In this document: positions 8,238-18,152 of the stretch, piece by piece
Layout of the letters: the number at the start of each line of letters is the position of its first letter
Numbering within the stretch: the stretch's first letter is position 1
Origin: Chromera velia
Lineage: Eukaryota; Sar; Chromeraceae
Length of the DNA: 30,755 nucleotides
Direction of reading: 5' to 3'
Assembly (NCBI GenBank): GCA_018398765.1
Contig: JAHBMJ010001389.1
Location: forward strand, 1 to 30,755
Position numbers and translations under genes: made by a program
Notes under the pieces: model-generated
Databases searched by the model: none
Told to the model about the DNA's origin: nothing
Seen by the model: the letters and a program-made list of their open reading frames with translations, nothing else

Positions 8238-11200
8238 TCACGAGAAGGAAATACCGTCTAGAACTTTTTCCGGAAAACACCGACTGTGGACTGTGCATCT
8301 GGTGACACCTGTGTCGCGTACCTCGTCTGTCTCTGTCCATCTGACGCCAGCATCAAGGAGAGCCTCGACAATATCACTCTTCTTCTGTCGCACCGCAGCA
8401 AAGAGAACGGACTCGCGGAGGCCGCGGAGCTGCATTGTTCAGAATGGGAGCAAGGAGACGTACAACACTTACCCGGTTATTGCAGAATTTGGTCTGCAGA
8501 CAGACGACTTGCATGATCAGTCACCCGCAAAAATGACGACGTGTGGAGAGCGAACAGCAGCACAGAACATGAAGAAGGCCCAAAATTGTCCATAATTGAG
8601 CAAGGTCGCCAAGTACTACCTATAGCACTGACTGAAAGGTGATGTGTCATGCACTCTGCGGTAATTGAGAGGTCTGCCCCAGCAGAGATCAATTTCCGCA
8701 GGCAAACGGATCGGCCCAGCTGAATTGCCAGATGCACGGGCGGTGGGCCCCCAGTGGGTTCCTGCATGTCTCGGGAAGGAATAAATCGCAAAGCTGTGCG
8801 GGAGACACAAACACGACGCACAAAATGAAAGAAGAGCCGTAGAGCAATCAAACCAAAGCCACCTTGACTTCTCACTGCACAGTACCTTGCACGAGAGGAG
8901 CGTAACACAACAAAAGCCAGCATTGGAGAAGGAATACAGACAAAGACTCACAAAAGAATTTATATCTGCCCCGCAATCCAGAGAGAGTTGAATCAGCTCG
9001 ACCTTTCCCTCTCGAATGGCCCAGCACATGGCTTTCGTGGCAGCCTGCAAGGGGTCGAGAGTGGGTCCGCAGACAAATGCTGGAGAACAAACAAAGTAGT
9101 CAGGCTGTGTAGACCAACCGGAACACAAATAACATCAGTTGGAATAGGGCTGTCTGAGGCGTTGAGGAACCTAGAGCCCTGATGGGACCTACAGAACCGG
9201 AAAGATGTTAGAAATACAAAACCCCTCTGCTTTTGCACATCACGCAACGGGTTTGACTTCGTCAAGTCCCACACATTCATCCCATACAAGCACGGTCTGG
9301 TCTGATGAGACGATCGTTTCAATGAGTGAAACGCCAAATGAAGTCGTATCACTGTAGAGAAGTGCTCGAGTGAAAGAGAAAGCTTTCGTTGGTTTTTCAT
9401 TTCCGAGGCGACCAAAAACAAACAATATCAATGCAAAACAGACATCGAGTGCCAAAACTAGATTGCAGAAGAAAAGCAAATGACTGACACCACTCGTGTC
9501 TTCCGGGCAGTCGAGACAGATCTGAAGCAGTCCAGGAATCAAATCCGTGCTGTATTGGAGGGCAAAATCCATCTCTTTTGCCGCCATCTGCAATGAAACA
9601 AAGTAGGGAAGCGTCAGAAACACGGGCGAATGAAACACAAACAGACTCGATGCTGATGCTCGAGTAAAGAAGCTTTGTGGGTGTTTTCCCCTTAAGTTTC
9701 CAAAAGTGAAAAGGGATCCGCAACACGAAGCCCCCAAATCAGCCACGAAGACATAATGGAACCACCCCGCAACGGGATAGCGCTGCCAAGTAAGACAGTC
9801 TGAATGCAGGACATTCACTCCCGCTTTCTCCGTCCGTTGGAGTATAAACGCACTGTAAGGAATATCCGTAGACAAACAGCTGCGGCGTGAAACGGGCAAG
9901 CAGCGATAAGAGAGAGAGAGAAAACAAGAAAACAGGGAGCAAATACTTACACTTGAGGTCATCCTTTCCGCAAGAATCGGAAACAGATTTGTTTTCTTCT
10001 GTCCGATTGCCCAGGCGAGTGCGCTCCGCCCCAGGACCACCTGAGCAAGAGGATCGACACAACCTAGGAAGTGAAAATGCAGAAAACAAAAGGCCCGACC
10101 GGAGATTTCCAAAAAGACGTTGTGGTCGCTCGACCCCTCCTCCTCCTTTTTGTTGCCCGAAAATATCACTTCAATACAGAACAAGACGGCAGAGGAACAT
10201 GGGAGAGAAGACTCAAGGACCACTGGAAGAAGCCCAAACGCAAATCCGAAAGATGAAAGCAAGAGTCCGCAAGCAAGAGACCTCTTTCTGCAAGAAGAGC
10301 GAGAAGGGAGGGAACGATGCAAGAAAAGCAGACCGAAAGAGCAATTGGCCGGCCCAAAAGAGCAACGCAAAACTGTAGTAAACTTTAGACTCACTGAATA
10401 TGCGGTCATGTCGAGGCCCCGATCCAACAACACACGCACTAGGTCGTCCCTTCCAGCTTTAATCGCCATGTGGAGGAAAGAAACCTGCAGTGGATCGAGG
10501 CCAAATCATGGAGAAAAGCGTCAGGTGTGAGAAGCAATTCTCCATGATTCCTTATCGTTGACCGGCCGAAACACAAGTAAGGTGCTCACGAGACTCTTTC
10601 TTGCCAGGCATCCGCAGCCGGTCTGCTTAGACGTCAAAAAGAGTTTGAAAGACCCCGTTCGGTTGTTGACCTCTTGGAGTGCTTACCCGACCGACGCTTT
10701 CAAAGAGAGACGGAAAGACCATCGATGCAATTTTAATTGTTCAGAAAGTCATTACCACAACAGTAGCTGACCCGCTTCTCTGTTCCCACGTACAGATCCT
10801 GTAGGCGAACTCTGTCTGCAAGGACCCTCAGAGTTGCTGCGGAGATCCCTCCTGACTCCTGGGCCATGATGATCCCTTTTCGGATATCCTGACGGTAACT
10901 GTGGACCTGCAGACAACAAGAGCGTGTGTGAAAGCCCGAAGCACATATGTGCGAAGTGCGCGAAGCTGCAGGACAAAAACACATCTTCCAGCGTGAGAGC
11001 CCTCAGAATTCAGACTTCTACTTGGGACAGCAGGTGAAAAAAAAAAGGAAAAAAAAGAAAGTGAACCGAAGGACAACCACTCGATGCAATCAGATGTATG
11101 CAGAGCTACTGACAAATTTCTGCACAGCCGCCGGACGCATCGTGTCAAGCATGGCGTCGAGTGACTCTGCTCTGTCGTGGAGGAAGGCGACCTTCAAGGG

Positions 11201-12399
11201 GGTCTCGCCGTCCTGCACAGTACAGAGAGAGGCAAAGAAAAAAGACAAAGACAGAAACAGGCAATCTAGTGCGTGTGAGCGTGTGAGCACGTGAGGGCAT
11301 GAAAGTCATTGAAGAACAGAGAGACCACGTGCAAGAATGACGAAGTTGCATGCAGAAGATTTGCTACGCTTCCAATCGCACAGAAGTCCATGATAGCATG
11401 GCGATACGGCAAGAAAGGCCGAACAAGATTTGCCGCAGAAACGCTCAGTGCGATGGCTTCGAACTTCCTCACATTGCAGCTGCACATGACAGCAGAGCGA
11501 CGAAAAAATAAAAGAGACCCAAAAGGACCGTAAATAAACAAATAAAGGCAATTTGAGAAGCAGAAGGACACAGCCAGACAGGCATGGGAAAGGAATCTGC
11601 AGACTACACTCGGGATCTGAGTTTACCAACCATGTTCGCTAGATCAATGCGGCCCCCCTTCTCGACGAGTACCTCGACCATTCTTCGTCCAGTTTCTCCT
11701 TCCATGCGGGCAGCGATGTGAAGCACGGTTTCACCTCTCTGCAATCGAATGGGAACGTGCAATTTGTCGAAGAAGAGCTTGTCTGAACTCAGACTTGCTT
11801 GCGCGAGTGCAAATACGCAAACTCTGTAGAGAGTATCGAAGCAGAAAAGTTGGCAACTGACCACAGCTGCGTTGATCATGTTCTTCGCCCCTGCCGCAAT
11901 TAGGCCCCGCACTCTCGCCTCATCGCCATCCTGAACGGCCTCCGCGAGCGTCACGGCAGTGGGCTGCATGCAGGCACACAAACAAGCGAAATTCATCAAA
12001 CGCCCTTGTGTCACTTTATGAGTAACGTGTGGCGCGAATCCAACACTGGCGATTGACAGACTCCGAAGACCGACTTACGCGAGGGTGGCGGGGGGTGGAA
12101 TGATGGACGACCGAGGGCGGGGAGGAGCTGGTCGTCGTTAGACTATCTTCATACCCCCCTGCGGTCTCTCTGTCGACCATTCCACTCGCAAGGATAGAGG
12201 AGGTCCCCCTGCTGCCCGTGTTCCCTTCCAGCATTCCAGCAGCCGAGGCAGCACCGGGCACTCTCGACATGGAGGAGGCATTCGAGTCGGGAGACGGCTG
12301 AAGAGAAGAGACGTTCTCCGATGCCGTGTAGCCCCCGAGGCTCTGATCAGACTCGATGAATTGCGTGTTCTCCTCAGAATGGACCCCAAGGGATGACAT
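8238..12399 (-). CDS. Ankyrin-repeat protein, 11 exons, 479 aa model
   Basis: Exons by position, 5' to 3' on the minus strand: 12399-12079, 11963-11862, 11738-11631, 11212-11114, 10906-10790, 10484-10395, 10040-9951, 9587-9489, 9044-8952, 8761-8633, 8429-8238 (stop). All exon lengths divide by three and join to 480 codons. Exon 1 (residues 1-107) is serine-rich and disordered. From exon 2 on, nearly every exon is one ankyrin-type helix pair, for example LAEAVQDGDEARVRGLIAAG, GETVLHIAAR to MVEVLVEKGG, FLHMAIKAGRDDLVRVLLDR, MCWAIREGKVELIQLSLDCG and VLFAAVRQKKSDIVEALLDAG. Exons 5 (39 codons), 7 and 8 are the most divergent. There is no signal peptide, membrane segment or catalytic domain. Ankyrin arrays bind other proteins; the partner is unknown. 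Another exon could hide in the 444-bp intron at 9045-9488. Repeat identity is secure; individual splice sites are less so. Confidence 0.82.
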
Positions 12400-12782
12400 G
12401 GTGAGGATAAGGAGATGCTGCAGTCAGGGTATTTGGCTGTCCTGGTCTCAGTCTGAAAGCAGACCTTACGATCTGTTCGCCTTCCACCTCACTCGACTTG
12501 AAAGTTGCAGAAGCCGCTCTTGTATCGCGTGGTCTGGAGTCCAATGGACGGGTCGCCTAGACAGTCTCAACGAAGTCAAATATGCCCAGTGAGGCACGCC
12601 TGGCGTCCTCGGTCCATTGAGAGGGATTCGTGGTCCGTCTACTCTCAAAATTACCGCATACTGAACCAGTGAACCTAGGTACTGAACGACATATACACTT
12701 TGCCGTCTCCATGCAGCTAAAAGCCGAGCCATCAGCCTCAGCGCACGGTCGCGCGCAAGAGCCCGCATGACGGACTCAGGGT

Positions 12783-12817
12783 TTGACGCATGCACGCGTT
12801 GAGTCATTGACGCATGC
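12783..12817. promoter_or_regulatory. Paired TTGACGCATGC motif upstream of the ankyrin gene
   Basis: The 11-bp word TTGACGCATGC occurs twice with 24-bp spacing, about 385 bp upstream of the ankyrin start codon. Each copy contains GCATGC, the core of a motif bound by ApiAP2-type factors in apicomplexans. The regulatory role is inferred from repetition and position only. Confidence 0.3.
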
Positions 12818-12923
12818 CGACTGCGATCGTGGTCCCTCTGGGCGCCGCCGCATTCTAGCATCCATTACATACACGCCGCCGCCTTATGCAACCAGCAAAT
12901 TAATGGCTTTGGGGGGGGGGGAG

Positions 12924-12946
12924 GTTATGCAACGCCGTTGCATAAC
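12924..12946. promoter_or_regulatory. Perfect inverted repeat GTTATGCAAC / GTTGCATAAC
   Basis: Two perfect 10-bp arms (12924-12933 and 12937-12946) surround a 3-bp spacer. A further direct copy of TTATGCAAC lies at 12884-12892. The site sits about 530 bp upstream of the ankyrin start, next to an 11-12 bp G-run. It could be a dimeric factor-binding site or a small cruciform. Function is unknown. Confidence 0.45.
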
Positions 12947-13756
12947 GTATTTTGTACGAGTCCCCTCAATAAAATAATCCTTTGAATTAAATAGGGGCTA
13001 ATTAGGGCTAATAGAGGTCATACAAAAAACTGTTTACGACCTGATGTGGACCCTTCCTAACCTCATCTAACCTCCCTTCCCCCTCAAGCTAGCCGAAAGC
13101 TAGAGGGTCGCAAACTTTTTTCAGACAGATCAACACAATGAGAGACTGGCCGGTCGCAATAAAAAGGAACAGGCGAAGGGGGGTAGAGACAGACAAGGGC
13201 AGGCTAAACTCAGCCGAAGAGCAGGCAATGTCAGGCATGGGTACTGATAGACAGCAATGAAGAGGCAAACACTGCAGCGAAGATCCTCAGGCAGACTGTC
13301 ACGGGCATGACACGGGCAGTTCGAAGTTTACAGACAAAAACAGTCAAGCTGCACTGAACAGACAGAAACGGCAGGCCACAGGAGAAAGACAGAACTGGAG
13401 AGGCCGCACTAAGAAGCTATAGGAGCCGCCGCGGGAAGTCAGCAAAAAAGAGGTAGAGACGCGATGCGACGTGCAGCCTGAGGCTGCACCAAAAGGGCAG
13501 AACCTGACCTAGGAGACCAGACAGAGAGGGAGGTAAAGAGAGAGAGGGAAAAAGTGTGCATGAGAAGCTGAGACACAAACTTTAAGGTAGAGAAAGAAAG
13601 GGCATAGCACTGATTTTAGGGGACGTAAACGTATGCATGTCGGCGTGCTGGCCGTCTCTGTGCCAGCTAGACCCTAGGCAAAACCTCAAGCATCCAAACG
13701 TCTGAGCACCGCCTTCTGAGTCAAATCATGACCGCGTCGAAAGAGACAGACTCGCG

Positions 13757-14345
13757 TCAATCACTCACTGACAGTCACTCAGTGACTCACTCGTCACTCC
13801 CTCACTCCCTCATCCCCTCTCTCACTCACTCCCTCACCTCCTCACTCACTCACTCACTCACTCACTCACTTACTCACTTACTCACTCACTCACTTACTCA
13901 CTCACTCACTCACTCACTCACTGGCACTCACTCACTAACCTCACTCACTAACTCACACACACTCACTCACTGACAGTCACTCAGTGACTCACTCGTCACT
14001 CCTCACTCCTCAATCCGGGCCCGTACTCCCTCGCCCCCTCTCTCTCTCACTCACTCACTCACTCACTCACTCACATAATCACTCACTCACTCACTCACTC
14101 ACTCACTCGCTCACTCACTCACTCGCTCACTCACTCACTCCTCGCTCAGTCACTCCTCACTCCCTACTTACTCACTCACTCACTCACTCACTCATTCCTC
14201 ACTCCCTACTCACTCACTCACTCACTCGCTCACTCACTCACTCACTCACTCACTCACTCACCCCCTCTCTCACTCACTCACTCACTCACTCAGTCACTCA
14301 CTCACTCACTCCGTTAGTCAGTGACACTCGTCCACGCACACACCG
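13757..14345 (+). repeat. (TCAC)n satellite with a longer repeated unit
   Basis: Nearly 600 bp consist of TCAC/CTCA tetranucleotides interrupted by CCTC, CGCT and TTAC variants. A non-simple segment around TGACAGTCACTCAGTGACTC occurs at 13769 and again at 13971, so part of the array was duplicated with a 202-bp period. The open frames across it translate to serine-leucine-threonine-histidine repeats and are not genes. Confidence 0.9.
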
Positions 14346-14396
14346 AGCGCTGACATTCTCTCAGAAAAGCATTGCATGTTCACTCCTTCCTTCACC

Positions 14397-14411
14397 CATC
14401 CACTCTCTCTC

Positions 14412-14447
<36 letters not shown>

Positions 14448-14520
14448 ACTCACTCATTCACTCACTCACTCACTCATTCACTCACTGCATGAAAGAGAGA
14501 GAGAGAGAGAAAGAGAGGGA
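14397..14520 (+). repeat. Composite (CT)n-(CTCA)n-(GA)n microsatellite
   Basis: A CT dinucleotide run (about 14403-14443) passes into CTCA/CATT tetranucleotides and, after the short word CTGCATGAAA, into a GA run (about 14492-14519). It is the right flank of the TCAC satellite. The CT and GA runs are inverted relative to each other and could pair as a hairpin. Confidence 0.85.
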
Positions 14521-15976
14521 CGCTGACGTCCTACAGAAAAGCAGAATGGCATAATGCTGTATATCGTGTCCCGACGTGAGGTGCAGTTTTGTCCAGTGGA
14601 GCTGCAAAACGCTTCCGAATTAAGGTAGAGCTCCAAGAAACTTCAGAAAAGCATAGATCCTACTCTTTACGACACGTTCAGTCGTTGAGACTGAGAAATC
14701 CACAGCTTGTGGGGGTAAATAGACGGTGCTGCAGGGCTCCAGAGGTGAAGTGCATGCAAAGAGGTAAGATCAGACATGGAGACACAGAGGCGGAAGGAGA
14801 CGGGCCTGAGCTGCACGCCTGAATGAATAGAATCGTCAGCCGATGGTGGCCTTTGAGTCGCAGAAATGTTGCGCAACTCACAATGTCATCCGCTCACGTA
14901 CGTCTGTTGGATAGTAGTCTGTTGGTGCCTGTCTCACAAGATCTCACAAGCTTTTGCAAGAGTACGTCTCTCACGGAGGTGCATGGGCTACCAACGAAAG
15001 GAGACGGATCATGCAGCTACAGGGCGCGCGATGGGCGTGCGCGCACCGAAGATTTCCGAGGGGCGCCTTAATTCGGCGCCAACCGAAAAACTCCGGCGGC
15101 GCCTTCAGCGCCTACCAGATTCTTCCCCGGTAGGCCGAAGTATCTTCCCAAGACGTCGAACGTCTCCTGCCTAGTACTGCCTAGCGCCCAGGGGGTAATA
15201 AGAACCACCTCCTGACAGATGGTAAATGATGGTAAAGATACGAATTGAAGAAATAGAGAGAAGAAGGAATAAAACTTGAGGAGTTTCAAACCAAGTTTTC
15301 TTAATTACAAAATTGAACAACATAGGATAATCGAGTTACGGCTAGAAATCGTACAATGAATAGCAGCTCCACCTAGAAGAGGAGTAACGGAAAATATATG
15401 ACACTATATATTTAAAAAAAGGAAATATGCAGAAACAGTACCCTTAACAGTACTTAACAGTCCCTTATTTCAGGGTTTGAAAATAGGTTTGAATAGGTTT
15501 CACGATTACTTTCACCGTTCAACCTTTTTTAAATTAAAATAAAACTAATAATGTATTCAATGCATACATAGCGGTACGTGACCAATTTAACTAATAAATT
15601 GGCAATAAGTACTAATGATTATTAATAACTGATACGAGATAATACGATATAATACGATAAGACATCATATATATTTTTTTTCAAGTTTGTGACCTTTACA
15701 GGATGTGAACTGGTACGATAAAAATACAAATGTTCACGCAAACGCTTTGTGCGACCATGGGCAACATATGTTACGCAAATATTTCCAACTTTTCATATTA
15801 TATTAACTCTCTGTCGCTCGCCGTCTTCCCAGAATCCCATAAAAAGAGATGCGTTTGGCTTTCGACCTCAGCCTGGTTGCAAAGAATGCCCGCACAAACT
15901 TCGCCTCCCACACCCTCCCACAGAATCGCTGAAGAAAAACGCGCCATCACCGAGTGCCTTGGCCGACACCCCTGCC
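14521..15976. other. Intergenic region left of MRE11, including an AT-rich island
   Basis: From 14521 to 15290 the sequence is mixed in composition with no conserved coding signal. A GGCGCC-rich patch lies at 15060-15110. From about 15290 to 15790 it turns strongly AT-rich, with TTAACAGTAC-type repetitions at 15438-15465 and A/T runs. This island differs sharply from its surroundings and may be an inserted element. The part next to 15976 should include the MRE11 3' UTR. Confidence 0.5.
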
Positions 15977-17129
15977 TCAATCGTCGTCAAACAGCTGCGG
16001 CTGGGACTTGAGTCTCGCTCCCCCCCCCCAGGCAGAGGCAGCCGCCCGACCCGACAGCCCTCCTCCCCCCTCATGAGTCCGTGAGGATCTCTGCGTCCCC
16101 CTCCTGTCCTCAGAGAGACGCGTGCTCCCTGTGGCTGCCGCAGAGGGGGGGAGCAGTTGGGACGTGGCCCCGTCTCTCTGAGTCCCCACACGCGCACGCT
16201 TCACCACAAAAGAGCTCGATGCCGCCCCCTCTGCTCTGGAAGGCCGTGCCACTCCCCCCCCCACGGCTGCTAAAGCGGGGTTGGGTGGAGACACAGACGG
16301 GTTGCGGCGTTTTGGGCCTCCTCCTGCCTCGTTCTGACCTTTCAGGGGTCCCTCTGCTCTCTCTGTCTCCTGTCTCTGAGAGCTCCCTGTGACCACAATC
16401 CGGGGCCGCTCTCTGTCTGCCTGTGCCTGTGCCCTCCTTTGGGGTCGGATGTTCGGGTCGATCTGTGCAGGATCATGCAGGAAGGAGGGAAGCAGGGAGA
16501 GGGCAGAGTGACTTGGAAAGAAAGGAAATGCAAAGGGGAAGAAAGTTAGAAAAAGAACGTCACAAGACTCAAGAGGGATCCGCCAACTCACTCGCTCCCG
16601 CACTCCACCGTACAGTCAAACCCAAGTACTCTCGGCCTCTATCTGGATGTCTCTTTCATCTCTCTCTGCCTGGCTACACTCTCACCCATTCCATTTCCTT
16701 CATCCCCTCGACAAATCTGTCCATTCCACCAACCTGTTCTGACGGCTCCATCAGATCATCCTCCACCTCATCTTCGAAAGCAAACGCAAACCCTCTGTCC
16801 CTGCCCCCATTCACTCCCCTTCTCCCCTCCCCCTCTTCATCAGACTCCTCCAGAATTCTCCTCTTGCTCGCACCCCCTCCTCCTCCTGCTGCCCCCCCTG
16901 TCCCTCTCGACCGCCCCGCACGATCTTCTCCACCCACACCGGCAGCAGAAGAGGAAGAGGAAGACGAAGAAGAAGAAGAAGACGAAGCACCTCCATGCCC
17001 GTCTCTACTCACACCACCACCACCTCCCCCTCGAGCCCCACTCGGTCCATTTGCAGATCCAGCAGCAGGCCTTCGCTGCAATCAGGTCAGCAGACATTGA
17101 CTTGTGATGCTCATTTGTCTGCCTGTCTG

Positions 17130-17196
<67 letters not shown>

Positions 17197-18120
17197 TTGT
17201 GTCTGTGCGTGTGTGTGTATGTGTGTGTGTATCTGACCCACCACCACAACCCCTTTTCAGGAAGAAGCTGAGAAGTGCAACACTTCAAGAGGCCGAAGCT
17301 GCCATTGCAAAAAGAAAATCAATCTTTGAACTTGAAATGTTCTTTCACCAGCACACAGACCGACCTGAAAAAAGTCCACAATCGAGGACTGGTGGGGAAA
17401 TCTTTCAGACTCGTTTGTTTGCTTTGCAGCCGGACGCCTCTTTGCACCAGCAGCCCCACCCTGGCCCCTATCCGAGTCACTGGAGTCCAAATTCACTACC
17501 TCTCCCCCCCCTCCTCTGGAGGACGTCGCACCCCCCCCAGCCAGACCTCCCCTCTCCCCATGAGGAGACCTTCTGGCGCCTGTGCGAGAGGGGACAGGGG
17601 GAGGAGGTGCCCCTCCACCCCCCCGTGAGTTGGCAGCAGCTCTACTGGAGGAAGAAGAGGAAGAAGAGGAGAAAGCGGAAGACTTTGCCTTGGGTTTGGC
17701 TTTCGCTTTCGTCTTTGCCTTGGCTTTCGGAGCCCCTCCTCCCCTTCCCCCCCTTCCCCTTCCTCTCCCTCTTCCCCTGGCAGGCTGTTCTTCCTCTTCC
17801 TGCTCGAACTCCATTTCCTCGTCCCCCTCTTCCTCCTCAGACCCCCCTCTTCCTCTCTCTTCTTCCTCGTCAAACAATCCTCCTCCACCCCCCCCACCTC
17901 TCCCTCTTGCCTGCCGCTCCTCCCTCACGCCCCTCGGAGCCTCTCCCATCGACACATCGTCCTCTTCTTCTCGGACCCTCCCGTTGCCTCCCGCCGCCCG
18001 GGCTCTGCCCTCATCCTCCTCGGGCTCTTCCTTCTGCACGGACAATCGAGTGAAGAGACAAGGGGTAAAGCACATAGGCGAGCCAGATCTCGAGCTTACA
18101 GACCATTCCCCCCCTGCTCT

Positions 18121-18152
<32 letters not shown>

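Larger units (their letters stand above)
12400..13735. other. Upstream region of the ankyrin gene, no gene recognised
   Basis: The first part probably contains the ankyrin promoter. It holds two copies of TTGACGCATGC (12783-12793 and 12807-12817), three TTATGCAAC-type motifs and a G-run. A minus-strand open frame at 12466-12861 (131 codons, arginine/leucine-rich) has no recognisable domain. From 12960 to 13735 there are AT-rich then mixed sequences with short CTAACCT and GGCTAAT repetitions and nothing that reads as coding. Confidence 0.45.

Noticed and set aside
12466-12861. 131-codon minus-strand open frame upstream of the ankyrin gene
   Set aside because: There is no recognisable domain or repeat and no splice or context support. 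Its length is attainable by chance in GC-rich sequence.
13728-14526. Long plus-strand open frames with repeated SLTH units
   Set aside because: They are direct translations of the TCAC tetranucleotide satellite, which lacks stops in these frames. There is no start context or non-repeat domain.
15068-15289. 73-codon minus-strand frame starting with a hydrophobic, signal-like stretch
   Set aside because: The hydrophobic start is encoded by a T-rich run at the edge of the AT-rich island. The rest has no family signal.
16561-16575. CAAGACTCAAGAGG shared with the MRE11/TRAF-like intergenic region near 25565
   Set aside because: A 14-bp match between two sites in 30 kb is expected by chance, and flanking sequence does not extend it.
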